Assembly (NCBI RefSeq): GCF_012933445.1 | Contig: NZ_JABBNC010000001.1 | Coordinates: 434,001 to 498,000 of the forward strand | Direction of reading: 5' to 3' | DNA length: 64,000 nt | Origin: Actinoplanes sp. TBRC 11911 | Lineage (GTDB): Bacteria > Actinomycetota > Actinomycetes > Mycobacteriales > Micromonosporaceae | Shown here: one piece after another, positions 55,693-64,000 of the stretch | How the letters are laid out: each line of letters opens with the position of its first letter | How positions within the stretch are numbered: position 1 is the first letter of the stretch | Notes under the pieces: generated by a model | What the model was told of the DNA's origin: nothing | What the model saw: the letters and a program-made list of their open reading frames with translations, nothing else | Databases searched by the model: none | Position numbers and translations under genes: made by a program

Positions 55693-56400
55693 TTACTGGT
55701 CGGTCATCTCGACGACCATGCGGACCGCGTCCGCCCTGGTCCAGCCGTTGTTGCACATCAGAGCCCGCCCGCTGTCGGCGTCCCGGCTGAGGCTCTCGAT
55801 CAGGTAGACCATGGTGCTGGCCTCGATGCGCAGCTCCCGCGTCACCACCGGGGGTGGCACGTCGAGGCTCACCCGGCACCACGCGCGTACCGGCAGCACC
55901 TTCCCCATCTGGCGCAGCACGAGGTCGATCGAGTCGACCGCGTGCAACGCCAGATCGAGATCGGCCACCACGTCGACCGGGACCCATTCCTCGTTGAACC
56001 CGGCCAGCAGTTCGTTGATGTAGAACTCCCGGACCACCCGGTGCACCGGATCGCCCGGCCGGCGTTCCAGCCGTTCGGCGATCGGCGCCGGCATCGCCAC
56101 CCGATCCGCCGCCCGCACCACCGACCGGGGCGTCGCCCCGGCGGCGGCCACGGTCGCGTGCCAGGACGGCAGACGGCTGCGCGAGATCACGTAGTCGATG
56201 CGGGAGTTGACGAACGTCCCGGCGCCCTGGACCCGGCGGACCAGCAGCCGATGTTCCAGCTCCTGCAGCGCCGCCCGGGCCGAGGCGCGGCCGACTCCGA
56301 ACCGGTGGGCCAGCTCGGGTTCGCTGGCGACCTTGGTGCCCGGTGCGGAATCGGCCAGTTCCGCCGCCAGCGTCTCGGCGATCTCCAGATACCTGGTCAT
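55693..56400 (-). CDS. phnF: GntR/HutC-family regulator PhnF
   Basis: This encodes 235 residues from ATG at 56400. The winged helix at ~1-65 is (AETLAAELAD...SEPELAHRFGVGRASARAALQELE). The rest is a UTRA-type ligand domain with the YINELLAGFNEEWVPVDV stretch. PhnF represses phosphonate genes in other actinobacteria. Here it sits inside the operon, between the transport and lyase gene blocks. GAACAA-type half-sites upstream are candidate operators. There is no good ribosome site, so the start is less certain. Confidence 0.88.
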   Translation of the reverse strand: MTRYLEIAETLAAELADSAPGTKVASEPELAHRFGVGRASARAALQELEHRLLVRRVQGAGTFVNSRIDYVISRSRLPSWHATVAAAGATPRSVVRAADRVAMPAPIAERLERRPGDPVHRVVREFYINELLAGFNEEWVPVDVVADLDLALHAVDSIDLVLRQMGKVLPVRAWCRVSLDVPPPVVTRELRIEASTMVYLIESLSRDADSGRALMCNNGWTRADAVRMVVEMTDQ

Positions 56401-56424
56401 GCACGCTACGGTGCTCGCCAAGAC

Positions 56425-56490
56425 TTGTACGAACAACGCACGGATACGAACTTCCCAGATTTCTTAGGTGAACAACAGAGGCAGTTGTTC
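56425..56490. promoter_or_regulatory. candidate PhnF operators upstream of phnF
   Basis: TTGTACGAACAA at 56425-56436 is a near-palindrome (TTGT..CG..ACAA). GAACAAC at 56470-56476 and GTTGTTC at 56484-56490 form a perfect inverted repeat with a 7-nt gap. A further TTGTTCG lies at 56526. They fall in the 162-bp gap between the HD-oxygenase gene and phnF. Confidence 0.45.
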
Positions 56491-56562
56491 CCCCCGGCAG
56501 AATGACGTTTTCGCTGGCAAATAAATTGTTCGAAATATCGGTGGTCCCGCGGCAATCACCTT

Positions 56563-57105
56563 TTACGAATCGGATCGCCATGCCTGCCGCAGAAGGGGCT
56601 CGAAATACGCCAGGTCGTGCGTCGGCGCGCCCGGCACCTTGGCCGCGTCGTCCCAGCGGCGCAGCATGGCGGCCTCCCGCGCCCACGGATGCGCCTCGAA
56701 CTCGGCGACCTCGTCCGTGGTCATCGGGCCGCCCTGCTTCTCCAGCGACCGCACCGAGGCGGGGCTGAGCCCGTCGAAGTAGGCGGGGTCGACCACCACC
56801 AGGTAGCGCTTGGCCGGCACGTGCCGGCCGACCAGGAACGCGGCCCGCTCGCCGAGGTGTTCCGCGCAGAACGCCGCGCCGGCCACCTCGTGCGGCTGAC
56901 CACGATAATGCCTGGCCACGGCCCCGAGGCGGCCGATGTCGTGCAACAGCGCGGCCAGGACGACCTCGGTGTCGGCACGGTACGCCAAGGCGTGCTCGGC
57001 CGCCTGCAGGGCGTGCTCGAGCTGGTTGATCGCCTCGCTGCCGTATCGGCCTTCGGCCTCCCGCAGCGTGTCGAGGGTGTCCTCGACGGTGAAGGTTGTC
57101 GTCAT
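56563..57105 (-). CDS. PhnZ-like HD-domain diiron oxygenase of phosphonate operons
   Basis: This encodes 180 residues from ATG at 57105, which has AGGAG six bases upstream. The pattern YGSEAINQLEHAL (Tyr21, Glu24, His31), LLHDIGRL (His55-Asp56) and later His82 and His95 fits the mixed-valent diiron oxygenases PhnZ/TmpB, which cleave 1-hydroxy-phosphonates. Those work with an Fe/2-oxoglutarate hydroxylase, and none is seen here. It follows phnE by 31 bp and is likely the last gene of the transport block. Confidence 0.85.
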   Translation of the reverse strand: MTTTFTVEDTLDTLREAEGRYGSEAINQLEHALQAAEHALAYRADTEVVLAALLHDIGRLGAVARHYRGQPHEVAGAAFCAEHLGERAAFLVGRHVPAKRYLVVVDPAYFDGLSPASVRSLEKQGGPMTTDEVAEFEAHPWAREAAMLRRWDDAAKVPGAPTHDLAYFEPLLRQAWRSDS

Positions 57106-57136
57106 TGCGAACTCCTTAGTCATCGAACGACGCGAG

Positions 57137-58747
57137 TCATCGAACGACTCGGCGTATCCCCAGTGCCAGCAACTCCACGACCATTACCGTCCCGAACGTC
57201 AGCACCACGATGGCCCCGATGACGTCGTATTCCAGGACGCGGGACGCTTCGAGAAGCTGGAACCCGATGCCGCCGGCACCGACGATGCCCAGCAGCGTGG
57301 ACGAGCGAAAGTTCTCGTCGAACTGGTAGAAGGTGTGCGAGACCACCGCCGGCGCGGCCTGCGGGAGGGTCGCCGTGACGAACACCTGGAACCGCCCGGC
57401 CCCGGTTGCCCGCAGGGCCTGTTCGACGTCGCGGTCGACCTCCTCGAGCGAGTCGGCGACGAGCTTTCCCATGAACCCGATCGTGGAGAGGCCCAGGGCG
57501 AGAGCCCCGGCCACCGGGCCGAGACCGGTGATCACCACGAAGACGATCCCCAGAACCAGCTCCGGGATCCCGCGGATACACACGATCAGCACTCGGAAGT
57601 ACCGGGCGGCACGCGGCGCCACGTTGCGCGCGGCCAGCGCCCCGAGGGGCAGCGCCAGCACGATGCCGATCAGCATCGAGGCGAGCGCGATCTTGATGGT
57701 GTCCCACAGCGCGGAGAACAGGCCGGGGACGAACGACGGCGGCCAGGACTGCGGAAGGATGCGGCCGAGGGCGGTGAGGGCACCGGCGACCTGGCCGGGC
57801 GAGATATGAGCGCCCCAGACCGACGCCACCACGATCGCCACGGTGAGCAGAACGTAGAAGGCCTTCCGGATTCGGGCGAAGGTCCATTGCGGGCTGATCT
57901 GGCCCGATGTCCGGGCCAGCGGTGCGGTGGTCTTCGGGTGCAGCATCGCCCGCCGGATCGCCCCCGACATCAGCTCGACGATGATGCACAGGACGAGCAC
58001 GATCAGCGCCAGCGCGATGCCGGTCGGATAGTCCAGCGTCTGCAGCGAGTTCGAGATCTCGAACCCGAGCCCGCCGACGCCGACGAAACCGAGCAGCACC
58101 GACGTACGCAGGTTGATGTCCACCCGGTGCAACGCGGTCGCCACGAAGGCCGGCATCACCTGGGGCAGCACCCCGGTGATCAGTTCCTGGAAGCGACCGG
58201 CGCCGCCCGCGCGCACCGCCGAGCGTGGCCCCTCGTCGATCTTCTCGATGGCGTCGGCGTACAGCTTGCCGACCATGCCCACCGAGTGCAGACCCATGGC
58301 GAGGATGCCGGCCAGCGCCCCGAAGCCGAAGACGCCGAAGAACAGGGCGGCCAGCACGACGTCCGGGATCGCGCGGGCCACCGCGATGACGGCCCGCGCG
58401 ACGTAGCGCACGATCGGGTGCGGCGTGGTGTTGGCCGCTGCCAGCACCGCGAGCACGACACTGATCACGACGGCCATCGCGGTGCCGCAGATGACGATGG
58501 CCATCGTCTCGCCGGTGAGCCGCAGTACCTCGCTCACCGGCGGGAAGGTCAGCGGGAACGCCCGGCCGGCGAAATCGACGGCGTTGTGCGCGCTGTCGAC
58601 CAGGGTGGCGACGTTGATCTGCAGATCGTCGAACGCCCATACCGTCAGGCCGAGAAACGCCAGCAGCACCAGAGCGGCGACCACCGAGCGGATCCTGGGA
58701 CGGTGCAGTGTCGCCAGCCGGGGCCCCGGACGCGTGAGCGTCGTCAT
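57137..58747 (-). CDS. phnE: phosphonate ABC permease, two PhnE domains in one chain
   Basis: This encodes 536 residues. Two homologous halves (about 1-260 and 285-536) each have ~6 helices and a PhnE-type EAA loop. These are VGKLYADAIEKIDEGPRSAVRAGGAG with ARAIPDVVLAALFFGVFGFG in the first and MGKLVADSLEEVDRDVEQALRATGAG with RGIPELVLGIVFVVITGLG in the second. It is a fused heterodimer of the phosphonate channel. The ATG at 58747 overlaps the phnC stop (ATGA). Confidence 0.93.
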   Translation of the reverse strand: MTTLTRPGPRLATLHRPRIRSVVAALVLLAFLGLTVWAFDDLQINVATLVDSAHNAVDFAGRAFPLTFPPVSEVLRLTGETMAIVICGTAMAVVISVVLAVLAAANTTPHPIVRYVARAVIAVARAIPDVVLAALFFGVFGFGALAGILAMGLHSVGMVGKLYADAIEKIDEGPRSAVRAGGAGRFQELITGVLPQVMPAFVATALHRVDINLRTSVLLGFVGVGGLGFEISNSLQTLDYPTGIALALIVLVLCIIVELMSGAIRRAMLHPKTTAPLARTSGQISPQWTFARIRKAFYVLLTVAIVVASVWGAHISPGQVAGALTALGRILPQSWPPSFVPGLFSALWDTIKIALASMLIGIVLALPLGALAARNVAPRAARYFRVLIVCIRGIPELVLGIVFVVITGLGPVAGALALGLSTIGFMGKLVADSLEEVDRDVEQALRATGAGRFQVFVTATLPQAAPAVVSHTFYQFDENFRSSTLLGIVGAGGIGFQLLEASRVLEYDVIGAIVVLTFGTVMVVELLALGIRRVVR

Positions 58748-59505
58748 CCGCTCGCCGCCAGGGCGCCGCGCCCGTAGATCTCGGTGGCCGCCCGGTGGTG
58801 GTCCACGTTGCCGGCCTTCTCGTCCAGCACGACGTTGCCGGAGCGCAGCCCGACGATCCGGTCGGCCCAGGACAGCGCCAGTTCCACCTGGTGCAGGCTG
58901 CACAGCACGGTCAGGTGCTGTTCGCCGGCGATGTCGCGGATCAGGCGCATCACTTGCCCGGACGACTCCGGGTCGAGGGACGCGACCGGCTCGTCGGCCA
59001 GCAGGATCTCCGGCCGCTGCATCAGTGCCCGCGCGACCGCGACCCGCTGCTGCTCGCCGCCGGAGAGCGTGTCGGCCCGCTGGAAGGCCTTCTTGGCGAG
59101 GCCGACCCGCTCCAGGTGGCCGAGTGCTTCCAGGCGCACCTTCTTCGGATAGGTCATCAGGCCGAGCCGGGGGCCGCGCAGCCGGCCCAGCTCGCCGGTG
59201 CAGACGTTCTCCAGCACCGACAGGCTGCCGACGAGATGGAACTGCTGGAAGACGAAGCCGATCCGGCGGCGCAGCTGCCGCAGCCGGGTGCCGCGCGCCC
59301 GGTTCAGGTCCGTGTCCAGCGTGACCACGTTGCCGGCGTTCGCCTTGTGCAGTCCGTCCACGTGCCGCAGCAGCGTCGACTTGCCCGAACCGGACAAACC
59401 GAGCAGCACCACGGTCTCGCCGGGGTCGACGTTGAACGAGACGTCGTCGAGGGCGACCGTGTCACCGAAATGCTTGGTGACCTTCTCGAACCGGATGGCG
59501 GTCAT
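58744..59505 (-). CDS. phnC: phosphonate ABC transporter ATPase PhnC
   Basis: This encodes 253 residues. Walker A is GLSGSGKS (36-43), the signature LSGGEQQRVAVARAL, and Walker B ILLADEPVASLD. It energises import through PhnE. ATG at 59505 overlaps the phnD stop (ATGA). Confidence 0.94.
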   Translation of the reverse strand: MTAIRFEKVTKHFGDTVALDDVSFNVDPGETVVLLGLSGSGKSTLLRHVDGLHKANAGNVVTLDTDLNRARGTRLRQLRRRIGFVFQQFHLVGSLSVLENVCTGELGRLRGPRLGLMTYPKKVRLEALGHLERVGLAKKAFQRADTLSGGEQQRVAVARALMQRPEILLADEPVASLDPESSGQVMRLIRDIAGEQHLTVLCSLHQVELALSWADRIVGLRSGNVVLDEKAGNVDHHRAATEIYGRGALAASG

Positions 59506-60473
59506 GGCGTCGTGCACGCCTTCGCCTTGGTGATGTTGCAGACGTCGCGCACCGGCTGGTAGAACGCGTCGTTCACCGCGGTGTAACCCCAGTCGCCAGA
59601 GTCGTCGATCGCCTTGCACCCGGCACCGGTGCACAGGTTGTTGGCCTTGAGGTAGTCGACGTTGGCATGCTCCTGGAACGCCGTCGTGATCTTCTGCTTC
59701 AGGTCCGGCGAGAGGCTGTCGAGGATCGCCATCGGGGAACCGGGAATGGTGGTCGACTTCCACACGACCTTCAGGTCGCCCGGCTTGATCAGGTGGCGCT
59801 GCGGCAGCAGGGTGTCGACCATCGAGTCGTAGGCGAAACCGGCCTGGCACTGCTTACCCTTGGCGACGGCGATCCCGGACGAGTCGTGCCCGCCCGCGAA
59901 CACGATCTTGATGTCCTTCTGCGTGTTCACCCCGGCCTGGGTCAGCCCCGCGGTCGGATACAGGTAACCCGACGTCGAGTCCGGGTCGACCATGCACACG
60001 GTATGGCCCTTGAACTGCGCCAGGTCCGTGATGGTCGAGTTCTTCGGGACGATGCCGTACGACTGGTAGCCCGGCTTGTCGCCCTTGTTCAGGATCGAGG
60101 ACGCGACCGGGCTCACCTGGACGCCGGTGTTCTTGGCGATCACGTAGGACAGTGGCCCGTATCCGCCGATGTCGACCTTGCCGACGCGCTGCGCCTCGAT
60201 GAGCGCGGCGTAGTCGGTGACCGGCGTGAACTTGACCTGCTTGCCGGTGTCACGCTCGAGCACCTTGATCAGCGGCCCGTAGTCGGTCTCGGCAGTGGTC
60301 GCGTTCTCACTCGGGACAACCGCGAAAGTCAGGACGGCGGGGTCACTTCCGCCGCCGCTGCCACCACTGCCGGCGGCGCTCGCGCTGGTTTTAGCCGCGC
60401 TCTGCCCACATGCGGCCAGCAACACCATCACTGCTCCGGCGAGCGCGACCGCACCTCCCCACCGCTTGCTCAT
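59502..60473 (-). CDS. phnD: phosphonate-binding lipoprotein PhnD
   Basis: This encodes 323 residues. ATG at 60473 has GGAGG four bases upstream. The signal peptide ends in a lipobox LLAAC with Cys22, so it is a membrane-anchored lipoprotein. PSENATTAETDYGPLIKVLERDTGKQVKFTPVTDYAALIEA and VDPDSTSGYLYPTAGL are PhnD family segments. It captures phosphonates outside the membrane and feeds PhnEC. It is the first gene of the phn series. Confidence 0.93.
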   Translation of the reverse strand: MSKRWGGAVALAGAVMVLLAACGQSAAKTSASAAGSGGSGGGSDPAVLTFAVVPSENATTAETDYGPLIKVLERDTGKQVKFTPVTDYAALIEAQRVGKVDIGGYGPLSYVIAKNTGVQVSPVASSILNKGDKPGYQSYGIVPKNSTITDLAQFKGHTVCMVDPDSTSGYLYPTAGLTQAGVNTQKDIKIVFAGGHDSSGIAVAKGKQCQAGFAYDSMVDTLLPQRHLIKPGDLKVVWKSTTIPGSPMAILDSLSPDLKQKITTAFQEHANVDYLKANNLCTGAGCKAIDDSGDWGYTAVNDAFYQPVRDVCNITKAKACTTP

Positions 60474-60886
60474 ATGTCCTCCAAGACGTTTGAATTCGGG
60501 GAAAGACTCAAACGCTGGTTCACCCATACCGCGACGCCCGGGTTACACGCGGCGAAACGCACACCGTTATCTCGCGGCAAACGACCGGACAACTTGACGA
60601 TCGATCAAAAGACCTGGTCGATGATTCGTCGCGGCAATGTGACTCACGCGACCCGGGACATTTCACAAAGAAATGTTTCTCGAAGATAAGCGGTGGCGCG
60701 AAAGGCGCGCTATGGCCGTGCGGCCCGCGGCGGCCGCGGCGGCAGCGGCGGAGCCGGGGGCGGTGGTGGTGCGGTTGGGGGCGGGGCCTTGGCGTACGGG
60801 ATGAATTTCGCTCGCAGTGAACGCCGGAAGACGGTGGCGGGCGGCTTGGTTGAGGGGCGCGTAACCAACTTCTCGGAGGTGCTCAC
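60474..60886. other. divergent phnD / lon intergenic region
   Basis: 413 bp. The phn promoter and the lon promoter must lie here. CGTTTGA and TCAAACG, separated by 14 bp, form an inverted repeat at 60487-60514 in the phnD leader. TTGGTT...AACCAA spans 60846-60868 just before the lon ribosome site. A Gly-rich frame from GTG 60693 ends in a GTGA overlap with lon but resembles no known protein. Confidence 0.4.
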
Positions 60887-63196
<2,310 letters not shown>

Positions 63197-63203
63197 GGCG
63201 CGG

Positions 63204-63242
63204 GCCCCGGCGGTTGCGAAAACTGTTCGCAACCGCCGGGGC
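63204..63242 (+). terminator. strong lon terminator hairpin
   Basis: There is a perfect 17-bp stem (starting GCCCCGGCGGTTGCGAA) with a 5-nt loop (aactg). It begins seven bases after the lon stop and is the longest perfect hairpin noticed in the window. There is no T-run, as usual in GC-rich actinobacteria. Confidence 0.75.
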
Positions 63243-63270
63243 GCCCCACTCTGGTACCGGCCGCTCCGGT

Positions 63271-63276
63271 TACCGT
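63271..63276 (+). promoter_or_regulatory. -10 box for leaderless small gene
   Basis: TACCGT lies eight bases before the ATG at 63285, with no ribosome site. Confidence 0.4.
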
Positions 63277-63284
63277 TGACCACT

Positions 63285-63563
63285 ATGACGACCTACTCCG
63301 GCCCGGCGCGTCTGACGCTCTCCGACGGCACACGCGTATCCGGCATGGCCTCACTCAGCACCAACCAGCGCGGCGGCATCGACGGATGGGGCGGTACGTT
63401 CCGCCCGGACCAGATCAGCGCGGACCTCAAGAACGCGACCGACGGCTTGTCGCTGGAGCTGCCGTACGACCAGATCGGCGCGGTCGAGGTCACCGGCGTG
63501 CGGAAGCTGCTGGCGACACAGATCCTGATGCAGCTCGCCGGGAGCGGACCGGCACCGTTCTGA
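63285..63563 (+). CDS. small conserved-looking protein of unknown function
   Basis: This encodes 92 residues: MTTYSGPARLTLSDGTRVSG, then a Gly/Trp segment (GGIDGWGGTF) and DGLSLELPYDQIGAVEVTGVRKLLATQI. The pattern looks like a compact beta-barrel with strands 5-20, 28-40 and 55-72. I do not recognise the family. ATG at 63285 is supported by the leaderless -10 box. Strand order and codon usage match its neighbours, so it is likely real. Confidence 0.6.
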   Translation: MTTYSGPARLTLSDGTRVSGMASLSTNQRGGIDGWGGTFRPDQISADLKNATDGLSLELPYDQIGAVEVTGVRKLLATQILMQLAGSGPAPF

Positions 63564-63621
63564 CCGTCATGCGCGGCGGAATCGTCGGCGAATCCCGGTC
63601 CGTATACGCCCCGATTGCCGG

Positions 63622-63882
63622 GTGCTCGACAAGCTGTTCCAGTCGCCGAAGCCGTTGCTGGAGAAGAAGTATCACGTGGTGTCGGTGGACGTCGGACAGT
63701 TCGACAACAACATCGACTTCGCGTCCGACTTCGTGGATCTGTCGGCCAGCGGGATTCCGGCGCTTGTGGTGCTTACCGGGGACGGCGATATCCGGGTGGC
63801 GACCGATGATGGGTCGTTCTCGCACGCGCGTGACATGGACAACGCCGAGGTTAACGCCTTCCTGAGCAAGTGGGCGGGTTGA
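63622..63882 (+). pseudogene. N-terminally truncated thioredoxin-like protein
   Basis: The frame VLDKLFQSPKPLLEKKYHVV...VDVGQFDNNIDFASDF...GIPALVVLTGDGDIRVATDDGSF matches the C-terminal two-thirds of a thioredoxin-fold protein, with the cis-Pro in GIPALVV. In phase just upstream, PDC remains of the usual WCxxC active site. The preceding Trp-Cys and the first strand are gone, and no ATG is in frame. Redox activity is unlikely. The GTG at 63622 could still make an 86-residue product, and its stop overlaps the next gene's TTG. Confidence 0.55.
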
Positions 63883-64000
63883 GGCGCTCGCGGGTCGGGG
63901 CGGTCGCTGTCGTCGTGGGTCTCGTCGTTGCCGGATGTGCCCGGCCGACCGCTGGGCCGGCATTCGACGGTGGCGTCACGGTTGCGGCCCGGGTGGACGG
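63879..64000 (+). CDS. start of a lipoprotein gene (3' end outside window)
   Basis: A TTG at 63879 overlaps the thioredoxin-like stop (TTGA). It opens MRRSRVGAVAVVVGLVVAGC, a short lipoprotein signal peptide with lipobox VAGC (Cys20), then ARPTAGPAFDGGVTVAARVDG. GGGCGGG lies just upstream. Too little is present to name the function. Confidence 0.55.
   Translation, partial: MRRSRVGAVAVVVGLVVAGCARPTAGPAFDGGVTVAARVD

Noticed and set aside
57121..57150. Insertion site signal: TCATCGAACGAC repeated twice at the phnE end
   Set aside because: The 12-bp direct repeat is 17 bp apart with nothing inserted between; most likely a small slippage event at the gene end.

Overview
The window is very GC-rich, densely coded actinobacterial DNA, most like Micromonosporaceae (an Actinoplanes-type genome). 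Reasons: frequent GTG and TTG starts, several apparently leaderless genes with a TANNNT box 6-8 nt before the start codon, an SPFH/NfeD pair, a bifunctional PBP with long disordered tails, and an actinobacterial-style cydAB pair. No tRNA, rRNA, CRISPR array, prophage or insertion sequence was recognised. This assignment is inference from gene content and was not checked by a search. REGIONS. 1-2.7 kb: the 3' end of an nSTAND1-type NTPase with a propeller-like tail, overlapped by a small Trypco1 (CU044_2847-type) gene; this looks like part of an NLR-like conflict system whose N-terminal effector lies outside the window. 2.7-7.4 kb: a secreted subtilisin-like protease and an FAD/NAD(P) monooxygenase. 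7.7-20.6 kb: one 12.9-kb gene for a 4311-residue secreted protein with 41 tandem fibronectin type III-like repeats, each with a conserved Cys pair, and a C-terminal MPVTG sorting-like signal. 20.8-24.2 kb: a DivIVA-motif miniprotein, a DEAD-box helicase and a sugar ABC permease. 24.2-29.5 kb: a duplicated GH43 protein under a strong promoter with a perfect LacI-type operator, then a LacI regulator flanked by minisatellite DNA. 30.3-38.5 kb: a damaged DUF5318-like gene coupled to a PBP1-type gene, an MFS transporter, a berberine-bridge-type oxidase and a DUF4173 membrane protein. 38.5-44.4 kb: a SprT-like metalloprotein, a DUF4331 gene coupled to a TDT/SLAC1-like transporter, then cydAB and an xdhC fragment. 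44.4-48.9 kb: a DUF4352 protein, an NfeD-like/SPFH pair, a stand-alone FtsX extracellular domain, and a short stretch of decayed toxin-antitoxin genes ending in a Uma2 nuclease. 49.0-60.5 kb: a complete-looking carbon-phosphorus lyase locus, all on the minus strand. 60.9-64.0 kb: lon with a strong terminator, a small unknown gene, a truncated thioredoxin and the start of a lipoprotein gene. HOW GENES WORK TOGETHER. The minus-strand phn block reads phnD-phnC-phnE-(PhnZ-like HD oxygenase)-phnF-phnG-phnH-phnI-phnJK-phnL-phnM-(inositol-monophosphatase-like). PhnDCE import phosphonate, PhnG/H/I/L/JK/M form the C-P lyase route, and PhnF is the likely regulator. Almost every junction is a 1-4 nt start/stop overlap. 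Three features set it apart: a single-chain PhnJ-PhnK fusion, a single-chain tandem PhnE, and an IMPase-like gene coupled to phnM where phnN and phnP would be expected. The GH43/LacI/permease cluster looks like a local carbohydrate-use unit. The most unusual items are the PhnJ-PhnK fusion, the giant repeat protein, the STAND/Trypco1 pair and the toxin-antitoxin relics.
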